Shown: positions 35,750-45,336 of the stretch, piece by piece
How positions within the stretch are numbered: position 1 is the first letter of the stretch
How the letters are laid out: each line of letters opens with the position of its first letter
NCBI GenBank assembly: GCA_944323505.1
Contig: CALUST010000030.1
Span: 1 to 64,000, forward strand
Reading direction: 5' to 3'
DNA: 64,000 bases
Source: an uncultured Bacteroidales bacterium
Lineage (GTDB): Bacteria > Bacteroidota > Bacteroidia > Bacteroidales > UBA932
The notes under the pieces: generated by a model
The model's input: only the letters and a program-made list of their open reading frames with translations
Database searches by the model: none
What the model was told of the DNA's origin: nothing
Made by a program: the position numbers and the translations under genes

Positions 35750-37180
35750 ATGACATCCGAAGAAGTATTGTCCATTTTCAAGGAAATCACGAAGATTCCG
35801 AGAGAGTCAGGGCATGAGGAGAAGATTGTGGCATGGCTGCAGTCTTTCGCCCGTAAGCATTCACTGGAATGCAAGACTGACGAGGCAGGCAATGTGCTCA
35901 TCATCAAGGAGGCGGATCCCGGAAAGGAGAATGTGCCTGTGATAGTGCTCCAGAGCCATTCAGACATGGTGTGCGAGAAGAATTCCGGGGTGGAGCATGA
36001 TTTTGCGAAGGATCCGATAAGATATGTGATTGAAGACGGATGGATGATAGCCAGGGACACGACTCTCGGAGCGGATTGCGGCATCGGGATGGCGGCCCAG
36101 CTGGCGGTTCTCACCTGCAATGTGCCGACAGGACGTATCGAGGCGCTTTTCACCACATCCGAGGAGACAGGACTTGACGGGGCCAAGGCCCTGAAGCCTG
36201 GATTCATCACAGGCAACATACTCATCAATCTTGACTCGGAGGATGAGGGGGAACTTTTCATAGGATGCGCAGGCGGTATCGACACGACTGCAAGATTCTG
36301 TTATCATGAGGCTCCGCTCTCTGCAGAGGGGAACAGGTTCTTCTCGGTGCGGGTATTCAACGGCATCGGAGGCCATAGCGGGGACGACATCAACAAAGGC
36401 AGGGCCAATGCCGTACAGATGCTTTCGAGATTCCTTTACGGACAACTCGGGTCAGGGATACGGCTGTGTTCAATAGACGGAGGGAACAAGCGCAATGCCA
36501 TTGCACGCGAGGCCCAGGCGGTTGTAGCCGTACCTTCGGGACAGGCCGAGGATTTCATGGCGGCAGCCGGAGCCTTCGCCGGGGACCTGAAGGCTGAATA
36601 TGCCATAACCGATCCTGACGTGGATTTCGAATGCGTGGAGTGCGGGCATTGCACATCGGCAATGACGACAGAAGATACCGTCAAACTTGTGTCGGCCTTG
36701 TTTGCCGCCCCTCACGGTGTCCTCGCCATGAGCGCGGAGATTGAAGGTCTGGTCGAGACATCCACAAATCTCGCATCAGTCAAAATGACAGACGGCAATG
36801 TGATACGCATCGGTACAAGCCAAAGAAGTTCAGTGATCTCGGCGATGAGGGCAGCAGCGGCAAAGGTTGAAGCCGGCTTCAGGCTCGCGGGGGCTGAAGT
36901 GTCGCACGAGTCGGAATATCCGGGCTGGAAGCCGGACACACATTCAGACCTGCTCAACCATTGCGTGGCATCCTACGAGAGGCTGTTCGGCATGAAGCCG
37001 GCAGTCAAGGCGATACATGCCGGACTGGAATGCGGACTGTTCCTTGAGAAATACCCGCAACTGGACATGATATCATTCGGTCCGACTCTGCGCGGGGTCC
37101 ATGCCCCGGGAGAAAGGCTTGACCTTGCATCCCTTGACAAATTCACGAGACTTCTGGAAGATATTCTGGTCAATTACTGA
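35750..37180 (+). CDS. pepD: Aminoacyl-histidine dipeptidase (Xaa-His dipeptidase)
   Basis: M20-family zinc dipeptidase, 476 residues, cytoplasmic. Metal-binding motifs are LQSHSDMVCEK, DTTLGADCGIGMA and TTSEETGLDGAK, with a central dimerisation domain containing FNGIGGHSGDDINKGRANAV and the final histidine in LRGVHAPGERLD. Length and motifs match bacterial PepD, which cleaves dipeptides with C-terminal histidine and others. It is tightly linked to dnaA and rpe, probably co-transcribed, without an obvious functional link. Confidence 0.95.
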   Translation: MTSEEVLSIFKEITKIPRESGHEEKIVAWLQSFARKHSLECKTDEAGNVLIIKEADPGKENVPVIVLQSHSDMVCEKNSGVEHDFAKDPIRYVIEDGWMIARDTTLGADCGIGMAAQLAVLTCNVPTGRIEALFTTSEETGLDGAKALKPGFITGNILINLDSEDEGELFIGCAGGIDTTARFCYHEAPLSAEGNRFFSVRVFNGIGGHSGDDINKGRANAVQMLSRFLYGQLGSGIRLCSIDGGNKRNAIAREAQAVVAVPSGQAEDFMAAAGAFAGDLKAEYAITDPDVDFECVECGHCTSAMTTEDTVKLVSALFAAPHGVLAMSAEIEGLVETSTNLASVKMTDGNVIRIGTSQRSSVISAMRAAAAKVEAGFRLAGAEVSHESEYPGWKPDTHSDLLNHCVASYERLFGMKPAVKAIHAGLECGLFLEKYPQLDMISFGPTLRGVHAPGERLDLASLDKFTRLLEDILVNY

Positions 37181-37185
37181 CAGCC

Positions 37186-37824
37186 ATGATACAAATCGCC
37201 CCTTCAATGCTATCTGCTGACTTCCTCAATCTCGGGAAGGATGTGGACATGGTCAACCGCAACGCCGACCTGTTTCATCTTGACATCATGGACGGCGTGC
37301 TCGTACCGAACATATCATACGGCTTTCCTGTAGTCGAAGCCATAGCTCGGCAGGCCGCAAAACCGATGGATGCCCATCTCATGATTGTCCATCCCGAGAA
37401 ATATGTCGAAAGATTCGCCAAGGCCGGCGTGAGTATGCTGAGTTTCCATGCAGAGGCATCCGAGGATCCGGCAGAGACTCTCAGGATGATAAGGTCATTC
37501 GGAGTAAGAGCCGGGCTGGCATTCAATCCGGACTATCCTCTGGAGAAAGTGTTCCCGCTCCTCCCGGAATGCGATTTTGCCCTCCTGATGTCAGTGTTTG
37601 CAGGATTCGGCGGACAGAAGTTCATTCCAGGGACATTCGGAAGACTTGCAGCCCTCAAGGCGGAAATTGTCAGCAGGGGACTCGACTGCATGATTGAAGT
37701 TGACGGAGGCGTATCTCCGGACAATGCCCATGAACTCGCGGAGGCAGGGGCGGACATCCTTGTCGCCGGAAGTGCGGTATTCAAGGCCTCGGATCCTGCC
37801 GAGGTCATCAGAAGGATGAAATAA
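37186..37824 (+). CDS. rpe: Ribulose-phosphate 3-epimerase
   Basis: TIM-barrel enzyme of 212 residues interconverting ribulose 5-phosphate and xylulose 5-phosphate in the pentose phosphate pathway. It begins IAPSMLSADFLNLG, has FHLDIMDGVLVPNISYG with the metal-binding His-Asp, DAHLMIVHPEKY, the phosphate-loop SVFAGFGGQKFIPG, and IEVDGGVSPDN near the end. In the common version the glycine-rich loop is VxPGFGGQ; here it is VFAGFGGQ. It starts five bases after pepD and ends six bases from the convergent birA. Confidence 0.95.
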   Translation: MIQIAPSMLSADFLNLGKDVDMVNRNADLFHLDIMDGVLVPNISYGFPVVEAIARQAAKPMDAHLMIVHPEKYVERFAKAGVSMLSFHAEASEDPAETLRMIRSFGVRAGLAFNPDYPLEKVFPLLPECDFALLMSVFAGFGGQKFIPGTFGRLAALKAEIVSRGLDCMIEVDGGVSPDNAHELAEAGADILVAGSAVFKASDPAEVIRRMK

Positions 37825-37830
37825 ACCGCC

Positions 37831-38589
37831 TCATATCCTATAGGCAATCTCCTTGAATGCGAAATATCTTATCCCTTTCCCCGGTATCTCCATCTTGAGC
37901 CTGGCATCTTCGCCTATGCCCCTTATGATGCCGTCGAAACCGGTTCCTGTCAGACAGTCCGTGTAGCTGTGGAGCTCGTCCTTCCTGTACAAAGCCGAGA
38001 GGTATCTGCTCCTCAGGTGCTCCCGGCCTTCTTCCGAGCATGTCATCTCAGCCAGGGAAGAGAAAATGCCTGCAAACTCCTCAAGGGCATCCTCAGGGAC
38101 GAGAGACTCCCCGGTCAGCATCTTCATTGACACAGGATTAGGGATATCAGGAGAGAATTCCGTCTGATTCAGATTCAGCCCTGTCCCGACTATTGAGGCA
38201 GAGACCTCGGCACCTCTTATCTTATGTTCTATCAGGATGCCGCATATCTTCCGGTCTCCGACATAAACGTCATTCGGCCATTTGATCATGGCACCGATGC
38301 CATGGAGAGACAGGAAGCCTGTCACTGCCAGGGCGGCAGCCTCGCTCACGGCAAACTGGCGTGACGCCTCCAGATGCCCGAGAGGCGGCTCCCCGAATCT
38401 CATCACCACACTGAATGTCAGATTGTCCCCGGCACGGCTCAGCCATCTGTTCCCTCTCTGTCCTCGTCCTGCGGTCTGACATCGCGCCGCTATGACTGAC
38501 ATATTGTCAACAGATGAACACTGCCTTGCCGCCTCATCATTAGTGGAATCCAGTGTGTCATACCATATAATGTCACAGTTTTTTCCCAT
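37831..38589 (-). CDS. birA: Biotin--[acetyl-CoA-carboxylase] ligase, class I
   Basis: 252 residues; activates biotin to biotinyl-AMP and transfers it to the biotin carrier protein. The catalytic loop GRGQRGNRWLSRAG (residues about 42-55), TLDSTNDEA at the N-terminus and the biotin-binding MIKWPNDVYVGDRKICGILIE are clear. There is no helix-turn-helix domain at the N-terminus, so it is enzyme only, not a repressor like E. coli BirA. It is divergent from rsfS with overlapping, face-to-face promoters. Confidence 0.95.
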   Translation of the reverse strand: MGKNCDIIWYDTLDSTNDEAARQCSSVDNMSVIAARCQTAGRGQRGNRWLSRAGDNLTFSVVMRFGEPPLGHLEASRQFAVSEAAALAVTGFLSLHGIGAMIKWPNDVYVGDRKICGILIEHKIRGAEVSASIVGTGLNLNQTEFSPDIPNPVSMKMLTGESLVPEDALEEFAGIFSSLAEMTCSEEGREHLRSRYLSALYRKDELHSYTDCLTGTGFDGIIRGIGEDARLKMEIPGKGIRYFAFKEIAYRI

Positions 38590-38605
38590 TGGTGCAGATT
38601 TTGCT

Positions 38606-38627
38606 TATCTTTGCGACTGCAAATTTA
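38606..38627. promoter_or_regulatory. Face-to-face promoters for birA and rsfS
   Basis: Plus-strand TATCTTTG (38606-38613) and minus-strand TAAATTTG (38627-38620) point toward each other with six bases between, so the two transcripts should overlap by a few bases at their 5' ends. Both are exact -7 matches; neither has a perfect -33. Confidence 0.55.
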
Positions 38628-38644
38628 ACAAAACTATAATTGGA

Positions 38645-38998
38645 ATGAACATAAACGAACTTCAGGTTATTGCAGATGCGATGGCCGAAAAGAAAGGAAA
38701 GAATATCGTATCGCTTGACCTAAAGTCCATCGGGACGGCAATCTCTGACTACTTCATCGTATGTAACGCCGACTCCACCACAAACGTCGTCGCAATAGCC
38801 GACAACATAGAGGACATGATGGCTGAGAAATGCCACCGGAAGGTGCTCCGCGCCCAGGGACGTGAGAATGCCTTCTGGATCATCATGGACTACGGGGACA
38901 TAGTGGTCCATGTCTTCCAGACCCCGATGAGGGAATTCTACAGACTTGAGGACCTGTGGGCTGATGCAGACCGCACAGACTACAATTATGACGAATAA
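38645..38998 (+). CDS. rsfS: Ribosome silencing factor RsfS
   Basis: 117 residues; binds ribosomal protein uL14 and blocks subunit joining in starvation. The family pattern is LQVIADAMAEKKGKNIVSLDL, IGTAISDYFIVCNADSTTNV, and the ending FWIIMDYGDIVVHVFQTPMREFY with the conserved DYGD..VH..RE core. ATG 38645 is the correct start: in-frame codons further upstream lie in birA and before the promoter. It is first gene of a run rsfS-ftsH-cdsA-psd. Confidence 0.95.
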   Translation: MNINELQVIADAMAEKKGKNIVSLDLKSIGTAISDYFIVCNADSTTNVVAIADNIEDMMAEKCHRKVLRAQGRENAFWIIMDYGDIVVHVFQTPMREFYRLEDLWADADRTDYNYDE

Positions 38999-39016
38999 TT
39001 CCATCTGGACAAGACA

Positions 39017-40972
39017 ATGAACGACAATAGCAACGGTATGCCCGGAGGCAGGATGCCCCGTGGCAAAAGAAACTTTTCATTCGGCCTGTCCTGGTTCTAT
39101 ATCATCCTGATATTCGGGATAATATGGATGTTCTTCAACCAGGGAGGGGCAAATCCGCAGAAAATAGAGTGGGATGACGTCAAGGCTCAGATTGAGGCCG
39201 GAGACGTGAAAGAGATAGTATTTGTCAGAAACGATTTCGAGGGCAGGGTGACAATCAGGCCGGACCGGCTGGAGAAATATGCTGACATGTTCGGCGGTGT
39301 CATACCGAAGAAATCACCGCATTTCGTTTTCCTGGTATCGGGCAGTTTCAATCCCGAGGAGACCTTCGGGGCACTGAATGAGTCCCTGCCTGCCGAAAGC
39401 AGGTTCAAGCTGGTGATAGAGAACGACAACAAGGTATGGAGCTCCATCCTGGAATGGCTCCTGTTCCCGATACTGCTCATAGCCATGTGGGTATTCATGT
39501 TCCGTGGGATGAACAGGGGCGCAGGAGGCGCAGGCCCGGGAAGCATATTCAATGTTGGCAAGTCTACCGGCAAACTGGCAGAGAAGGATCACATGAAAGT
39601 CACATTCAAGGATGTGGCGGGACTTTACGGGGCCAAGGAGGAAGTGATGGAGATAGTGGACTTCCTGAAGAACCCGAAGAAGTATACCTCTCTCGGAGGC
39701 AAGATTCCGAAGGGGGCACTGCTTGTCGGCCCTCCTGGGACAGGAAAGACCTTGCTCGCCAAGGCGGTGGCCGGGGAGGCCAATGTACCGTTCTTCTCAA
39801 TTTCAGGCTCTGATTTCGTGGAGATGTTCGTCGGCGTCGGGGCATCAAGGGTGAGGGATCTTTTCCGCCAGGCAAAGGAAAAGGCCCCGTGCATAGTCTT
39901 CATAGACGAGATTGATGCCGTGGGACGGGCAAGGGGAAAGAACGTGGGCTTCTCTTCCAATGACGAAAGGGAGAACACACTCAACCAGCTGCTTACGGAG
40001 ATGGACGGGTTCGACTCCAACTCCGGAGTCATCATCCTCGCCGCGACCAACAGGGCAGACATACTTGACAAGGCATTGCTTCGTGCAGGCCGTTTTGACA
40101 GGCAGATACATGTGGACCTTCCTGACCTTAACGAAAGGAAAGCCATTTTCGAGGTCCACATCAAAGGACTGAAACTCAGTCCGGACTTCGATGTGGAATT
40201 CCTCGCAAGACATACCCCTGGCTTTTCAGGAGCGGATATCGCGAATGTATGCAACGAGGCGGCCCTCACCGCAGCAAGGCGGGACAAGCCTGAAATCGAC
40301 AGGCAGGACTTCCTTGATGCCGTCGACCGTATCATCGGAGGACTTGAAAGGAAGAATACCATCATCACTCCTCAGGAGAAAAAATCAATCGCGTTCCACG
40401 AGGCCGGACATGCGACTGTGAGCTGGATGCTCCCTTATGCCAATCCGCTCTTCAAAGTGACAATAGTTCCGAGAGGGCAGTCTCTCGGAGCTGCCTGGTA
40501 CCTGCCTGAAGAAAGGAAACTTGTCACCAGGGAACAGATGATTGACGAGATGTGCTCGCTCATCGGCGGCCGTGTGGCAGAGGAGATTATCAACGGACAG
40601 CCGTCCACAGGAGCTCTTAATGACCTTGAAAGGCTGACCAAGCAGGCTTATGCCATGGTCACCTATTACGGCATGAGCGACAAGGTGGGGACATTGTCCT
40701 TCTATGACTCCACAGGCTCCAGAGGGTATGAACTGTCAAAGCCATACAGCGAAAAGACAGCGGAACTCATAGACAAGGAAGTCAAGGACCTGATACAGTC
40801 CATCCATGACAGGACCATGAAGATCCTGCAGGACAACAGGACAGGCTTCGAGACGCTCGCGAACCTGCTTCTTGAAAAGGAAGTCATATTCTCCGATGAT
40901 CTTGAAAGGATTTTCGGACCAAGGGCAAATACCGATGCTGTCGTACCGGAAGAAGACAAGAGACATGAGTAA
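39017..40972 (+). CDS. ftsH: ATP-dependent zinc metalloprotease FtsH
   Basis: Inner-membrane protease of 651 residues that degrades misfolded membrane and regulatory proteins. Two membrane helices (about 25-43 and 148-166) flank a periplasmic domain; the AAA domain has Walker [16 protein letters not shown], Walker [15 protein letters not shown] and the second-region-of-homology arginines ([19 protein letters not shown]); the protease domain has the zinc motif HEAGH. The N-terminal 23 residues are Gly/Met/Arg-rich. It starts 18 bases after rsfS; its last codons overlap the cdsA start by eight bases. Confidence 0.97.
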   Translation: MNDNSNGMPGGRMPRGKRNFSFGLSWFYIILIFGIIWMFFNQGGANPQKIEWDDVKAQIEAGDVKEIVFVRNDFEGRVTIRPDRLEKYADMFGGVIPKKSPHFVFLVSGSFNPEETFGALNESLPAESRFKLVIENDNKVWSSILEWLLFPILLIAMWVFMFRGMNRGAGGAGPGSIFNVGKSTGKLAEKDHMKVTFKDVAGLYGAKEEVMEIVDFLKNPKKYTSLGGKIPKGALLVGPPGTGKTLLAKAVAGEANVPFFSISGSDFVEMFVGVGASRVRDLFRQAKEKAPCIVFIDEIDAVGRARGKNVGFSSNDERENTLNQLLTEMDGFDSNSGVIILAATNRADILDKALLRAGRFDRQIHVDLPDLNERKAIFEVHIKGLKLSPDFDVEFLARHTPGFSGADIANVCNEAALTAARRDKPEIDRQDFLDAVDRIIGGLERKNTIITPQEKKSIAFHEAGHATVSWMLPYANPLFKVTIVPRGQSLGAAWYLPEERKLVTREQMIDEMCSLIGGRVAEEIINGQPSTGALNDLERLTKQAYAMVTYYGMSDKVGTLSFYDSTGSRGYELSKPYSEKTAELIDKEVKDLIQSIHDRTMKILQDNRTGFETLANLLLEKEVIFSDDLERIFGPRANTDAVVPEEDKRHE

Positions 40973-41801
40973 AATGAAAAACCTGGTCCAGCGGACATTG
41001 TCCGGGATTCTCGTGATAGGCGCAATCGTCGCCTCGCTGCTGCTCGGGAAATACTTTTTCTGTGCACTGATGATTGCACTCACACTTTGCATCATGGTGG
41101 AGTTCTTCAGGATGACCATGGGCGGGGAATACCGGTTCTCGCAGTATCTGGCTATGTTTGCTGCAGTCACAATGTTCGTGCTGACATTCCTTTATACGGG
41201 ATTCAGCCTGCCGGGCAGGCTTGTCATGCTGGCATTCATCCCGATATTCATCATTATGGTCAACTCCCTGTATGTCAAGGACAAGACTGATTTCGGAAAA
41301 TTCGCATACATCTACACGTCACTCCTGTATATCGCGGTACCGATGTCATTGACCAACTTTGCCGTATTCAAGGGTATGACGTATGACGGGATGCTCCTGC
41401 TCTGCTTCTTCATCATCATCTGGGCGTCTGATGTCGGGGCATACATATTCGGCATCACTCTCGGGCAGAAGTACGGCAGAAAACTGTTCCCGGCCATTTC
41501 CCCCAAAAAGTCATGGATAGGTTTCTGGGGAGGGTTCCTGCTTGCGCTTGGAGTCGCAGCGGCAATGCACTACGCAGGGATGTTCACTTATCCGCTCCAC
41601 CACTGCCTGATCATGGCGGCAATAATGAATGTCGCAGGAGTCTACGGGGACCTGATAGAATCCCAATGGAAGCGGCATTATGCGATAAAGGACTCGGGGT
41701 CAGTCATACCGGGGCACGGAGGCATCTGGGACAGGTTCGACAGCGCGCTTATGGCCCTTCCGGCAGGTGTCATATATCTTGTAGTCCTCAACATATTATG
41801 A
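40965..41801 (+). CDS. cdsA: Phosphatidate cytidylyltransferase
   Basis: Integral membrane enzyme making CDP-diacylglycerol from phosphatidate and CTP; 278 residues with seven or eight helices. The C-terminal family signature is clear: SPKKSWIGFWGG ... KDSGSVIPGHGGIWDRFDS. ATG 40965 overlaps the ftsH stop by eight bases; ATG 40974, just after that stop, is the alternative. psd of the same pathway follows after 29 bases. Confidence 0.94.
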   Translation: MSKMKNLVQRTLSGILVIGAIVASLLLGKYFFCALMIALTLCIMVEFFRMTMGGEYRFSQYLAMFAAVTMFVLTFLYTGFSLPGRLVMLAFIPIFIIMVNSLYVKDKTDFGKFAYIYTSLLYIAVPMSLTNFAVFKGMTYDGMLLLCFFIIIWASDVGAYIFGITLGQKYGRKLFPAISPKKSWIGFWGGFLLALGVAAAMHYAGMFTYPLHHCLIMAAIMNVAGVYGDLIESQWKRHYAIKDSGSVIPGHGGIWDRFDSALMALPAGVIYLVVLNIL

Positions 41802-41830
41802 CATTGGAAAAATTTGTGTAAATTTGCAGG

Positions 41831-42499
41831 ATGAAACGCAGAAAAGTCATGACAATTCATAAGGCCGGACGTGGTACTATCCTCGGGATATGGATGCTTT
41901 GCGCCATCCTCATATTCCTGTCCCTGCATTTCATCAACTGCGCATACATTTCATATCCTCTTGCGGCTGTACCGGCATTTTTCATGGGTTTCGTATTCTA
42001 CTTCTTCCGCGTGCCCGACAGGGACACGGTGGAGGGGGAAAGTGTGGTGACATCTGCCGCCGACGGGGAAGTGGTGATAGTGGACAAGGTATATGAAGAC
42101 GAATATATCCATGGGGAATGCATCCAAGTGTCGGTATATATGGATTTCTTCAATGTCCATGTCAATTTCTGGCCAATATCAGGAGAGGTGACGTACTACA
42201 AGTACCATCCCGGGAAATATTTCCTGGCTTTCATGCCCAAGGCGTCAGAACTGAACGAGCATACATCTGTCGCCATAAAAAACGGACGCGGGGAGGTATT
42301 CTTCAAACAGATAGCCGGGACTTTCGCCAGGAGGATAGTGTCATACGCCAAGGTCGGCAACCCGGGTGTGAAAGGGGAGCAGTGCGGGATAATCAAGTTC
42401 GGTTCAAGGGTAGACATGTTCCTGCCCCTTGACGCGGACATCAAGGTCCAGGTCGGTGACTATGTCAAGGCCTGTGAATCAGTAATAGCAGAATTATAG
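41831..42499 (+). CDS. psd: Phosphatidylserine decarboxylase (short type)
   Basis: Converts phosphatidylserine to phosphatidylethanolamine with a pyruvoyl cofactor. 222 residues, the short form with one or two N-terminal membrane helices (GTILGIWMLCAILIFLSL...). VTSAADGEVVIVDK and HVNFWPISGEVTYYKYHPG are family segments, and the self-cleavage site is in IIKFGSRVDMF (Gly-Ser). A TAAATTTG box at 41819-41826 lies so close to ATG 41831 that a transcript from it would use ATG 41849; operon transcripts could use either. It follows cdsA. A pssA gene is not seen in the window. Confidence 0.93.
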   Translation: MKRRKVMTIHKAGRGTILGIWMLCAILIFLSLHFINCAYISYPLAAVPAFFMGFVFYFFRVPDRDTVEGESVVTSAADGEVVIVDKVYEDEYIHGECIQVSVYMDFFNVHVNFWPISGEVTYYKYHPGKYFLAFMPKASELNEHTSVAIKNGRGEVFFKQIAGTFARRIVSYAKVGNPGVKGEQCGIIKFGSRVDMFLPLDADIKVQVGDYVKACESVIAEL

Positions 42500-42523
42500 G
42501 GCTTGTGCCTTAAATTATAAGAA

Positions 42524-42649
42524 ATGATGAAAGAAGAAACAAACAGTATGCTGCCAGAATCCGACGGCAGCAATTCCGATGATTCGGTGCCGTTGCCGTT
42601 CAAGGCTCATGTAATCGATATGTCTGACCATAAAATGCGGATTATATGA
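42524..42649 (+). CDS. Small acidic ORF overlapping the CNNM gene start
   Basis: 41 codons (MMKEETNSMLPESDGSN ... SDHKMRII), starting 24 bases after psd and ending in an ATGA four-base overlap with the CNNM/CorC gene. The overlap, lack of rare codons and position in a run of co-directed genes suggest a true small gene or a coupling cistron. I do not recognise a family. The second ATG (42527) is an alternative start. Confidence 0.45.
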   Translation: MMKEETNSMLPESDGSNSDDSVPLPFKAHVIDMSDHKMRII

Positions 42650-43962
42650 GCGAGATTTTCATAATCATATTCCTGATCCTGCTGAACGGTATATTCTCCA
42701 TGTCGGAGATGGCAGTGATCTCAGCAAGGAAATCCAATCTTCAGGCTGATGCCAACAAGGGAAGCAGGGCTGCAAAGACTGCCCTCAGACTGTCATCCGA
42801 CCCTGACAAATTCCTGTCAGCCGTACAGATAGGCATCACACTCATAGGGATTCTGACCGGTATATTTTCAGGAAACAAGATTGCCGAGGCTTTTGCCGGC
42901 CTGCTCGCCAATATGGGGGTGTCATCGGGTCTTGCCACTGCCATCGCGCAGACAATCATTGTCATACTTGTCACATATCTGAGCATAGTATTCGGAGAGC
43001 TTGTCCCTAAAAGGATTGCCCTCAGTTCATCCGAGCGTGTCGCGAAAGTCGTCGCAGGACCGATGAAAGTCATATCTGTGATAGCATCCCCGTTCGTCTG
43101 GCTTCTTGCCAAGAGCACCGCATTGGTAATCAACATCCTCGGGGTCAAGTCGCAGGAGTCCAAAGTCACTGAGGAGGAGATCAAGTCCATCATACAGGAG
43201 GGGACAGACGAGGGAGAGGTATCCCCTGTAGAGCAGGACATAGTGGAAAGGGTCTTTGCCCTCGGAGACCTGAAAGTCAATACGATAATGACCCTGAGAG
43301 GAGACATAGTATGGCTTGACAAGGACATGACGGAACAGGAGATACGCAACACCATCGAGGAAAACCTCTTCGAGGCCTATCCTGTGACAGACGGGGATCT
43401 TGACCATGTGATAGGGGTGCTTTCCCTCAAGGATTTCGTCCTCAATGTAGGCAAGCCCGGGTTCAGCCTTGAGAAAATGATTCACGAGCCGGTATACTTC
43501 CATGAAAACATGAGTGTCTATGCCGTGCTGGAACAGATGAAGAAACTGAAGATAAGCAGGGCCCTCGTTTGCGATGAATTCGGGTTCTGCTCAGGTATCA
43601 TCACACTCAAGGACATAATGGAGGCTCTTGTGGGCATTGTCAATGACGACCATCAGAAAGAGCCTGACATCATAGCCCGCCATGACAATGACGGCTGGTT
43701 CGTGGACGGCCAATGCTCGATGTACGACTTCAGGATGTTCTTCGACATTGACGACACAGACACCGACTCTGAATATACCACTGTCGGAGGACTGATACTG
43801 GACGAACTGGAGCATGTGCCAATCGCCGGGGAGAAGACCTCATGGAGAGACTTCACTTTTGAAGTCGTGGATATGGACGGAGCCAGGATTGACAAGGTGA
43901 TTGTCAAACGGAAGCCTCAGCCGGAGACAGACGACGACAAGGAGCCCGACTCACAGCAATAA
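42646..43962 (+). CDS. CNNM/CorC (HlyC)-family transporter
   Basis: 438 residues. DUF21 membrane domain with about four helices (from MSEIFIIIFLILLNGIFSMSE; residues 1-190), then a pair of CBS domains (TIMTLRGDIVWLDKD ... VIGVLSLKDFVL; FGFCSGIITLKDIMEALVG), then a C-terminal CorC_HlyC domain (MYDFRMFFDIDD ...). The family exports magnesium or cobalt, or affects their homeostasis; 'hemolysin' is a historical name. The gene is last in the ftsH-cdsA-psd run and converges on ispG with 13 bases between. Confidence 0.93.
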   Translation: MSEIFIIIFLILLNGIFSMSEMAVISARKSNLQADANKGSRAAKTALRLSSDPDKFLSAVQIGITLIGILTGIFSGNKIAEAFAGLLANMGVSSGLATAIAQTIIVILVTYLSIVFGELVPKRIALSSSERVAKVVAGPMKVISVIASPFVWLLAKSTALVINILGVKSQESKVTEEEIKSIIQEGTDEGEVSPVEQDIVERVFALGDLKVNTIMTLRGDIVWLDKDMTEQEIRNTIEENLFEAYPVTDGDLDHVIGVLSLKDFVLNVGKPGFSLEKMIHEPVYFHENMSVYAVLEQMKKLKISRALVCDEFGFCSGIITLKDIMEALVGIVNDDHQKEPDIIARHDNDGWFVDGQCSMYDFRMFFDIDDTDTDSEYTTVGGLILDELEHVPIAGEKTSWRDFTFEVVDMDGARIDKVIVKRKPQPETDDDKEPDSQQ

Positions 43963-43975
43963 ACAGCGGTAATCA

Positions 43976-45322
43976 CTATTCACCGGATACGGCAGCCCGG
44001 CCTTCAATCAGTTCCAGAAGCCTGTCTATGGCTTCATTCTCAGGGACATGACGGAGGACGGGTGATTTGCCTTTGTATATCGTTACCTTGTTGCCGCCTT
44101 CGCCTACATAGCCCCAGTCTGCATCAGCCATCTCGCCCGGGCCGTTGACAATACAACCCATTACCGCGATGACCATGCCTTTCAGATGGGCTGTCCTGCG
44201 CTTGACTTCATTGAATGTGCTCTCCAGGTTGTACATTGTCCTGCCGCATCCGGGACAGGCTATGTATTCCGGTCTGTAGAAGCGTCTTCTGGCAGCCTGC
44301 ATCAGTTCATCGCAGAGATACGCTGCCTCATCGGAACCGTCAAGCGTCACAGCCTTGTCTCCATCAATGTACACGCCCCTGAGCTCAACCTCGTCAATCT
44401 CCCTGTCAAGAAGCCGTTTCCCGAAGTCACAGGCGAAATCGGTTACCAGCACCTCTCTGGTAGGGGAGTGATATTCCGCGGATGCCTTCCTGCCCTCAAG
44501 AGACAGCGATACCATTGACGAATGTTTCCTGCCGTCATAGCGGTCCGCGATATGCCTGGCAACGGAAATCTCGTTGACCGGGTCTTCCGTCAGCGACACC
44601 CTCACAGTGTCTCCGATTCCTTCCGACAGGAGAGCCGAGATGCCGACAGCGGACTTCATCCTGCCTGCATCCCCGTTCCCGGCCTCGGTCACCCCCAGAT
44701 GTACAGGGAAGACAATCCCTTTCTGTCTCATGGCTTCATCCAGGAGCCGGTATGCCTCTACCATCACTATCGTATTGCTTGCCTTGAGCGAGACGACGAC
44801 ATTGTAAAAGTCATTGTCCACACACATGTTGAGCCATTCCATCGCAGCCTCCTTCATGGCATCAGGTGTGTTCCCGTACAGATTCGTGATCCTGTCCCCG
44901 AGAGAACCGTGGTTCAGTCCGATTCTGATGGCTGCGCCGCATCTCCGGCATACATCGACCAGCCTGGAGAACTGCGCCTTAGCCTGCTCATGATCCCTGT
45001 GGAAATTGCCGGGGTTTATCCGCACCTTATCCACAATCTCCGCTGCGGCAATCGCTATGTCGGAAGAGAAGTGAACGTCTGCCACAAGCGGGATGTCAAT
45101 ATCCTCAGCCCTGAGCCTGTCCCTGACGGCCCGTAGAGCCTCCACCTCCTTCATCCCGGGGACCGTAAGTCTGATCATCTCCGCCCCGGCCTCATACATT
45201 CTCCTGCACTGAGAGACTGTAGCCTCTATATCTGACGTGTGCGTATTGCACATTGTCTGGACCACGATATGATGGCCGTGGCCTATTGTGACATTTCCTG
45301 CCTTTGCTTCTATATATCTCAT
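43976..45322 (-). CDS. ispG: 4-hydroxy-3-methylbut-2-en-1-yl diphosphate synthase (compact Bacteroidota form)
   Basis: MEP isoprenoid pathway enzyme reducing MEcPP to HMBPP with a [4Fe-4S] cluster. 448 residues: TIM barrel (VVQTMCNTHTSD ... RINPGNFHRD ... RIGLNHGSLGD), then an inserted segment of roughly 85 residues (after IADRYDGRKH), then the iron-sulfur domain with CPGCGRTMYNLE and MGCIVNGPGEMADAD. E. coli IspG is about 370 residues without the insert and most Bacteroidota forms are about 600 with a whole extra domain; this one is between. It is last of a tight minus-strand gene run. Confidence 0.95.
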   Translation of the reverse strand: MRYIEAKAGNVTIGHGHHIVVQTMCNTHTSDIEATVSQCRRMYEAGAEMIRLTVPGMKEVEALRAVRDRLRAEDIDIPLVADVHFSSDIAIAAAEIVDKVRINPGNFHRDHEQAKAQFSRLVDVCRRCGAAIRIGLNHGSLGDRITNLYGNTPDAMKEAAMEWLNMCVDNDFYNVVVSLKASNTIVMVEAYRLLDEAMRQKGIVFPVHLGVTEAGNGDAGRMKSAVGISALLSEGIGDTVRVSLTEDPVNEISVARHIADRYDGRKHSSMVSLSLEGRKASAEYHSPTREVLVTDFACDFGKRLLDREIDEVELRGVYIDGDKAVTLDGSDEAAYLCDELMQAARRRFYRPEYIACPGCGRTMYNLESTFNEVKRRTAHLKGMVIAVMGCIVNGPGEMADADWGYVGEGGNKVTIYKGKSPVLRHVPENEAIDRLLELIEGRAAVSGE

Positions 45323-45336
45323 CTCACGAAGATTAT

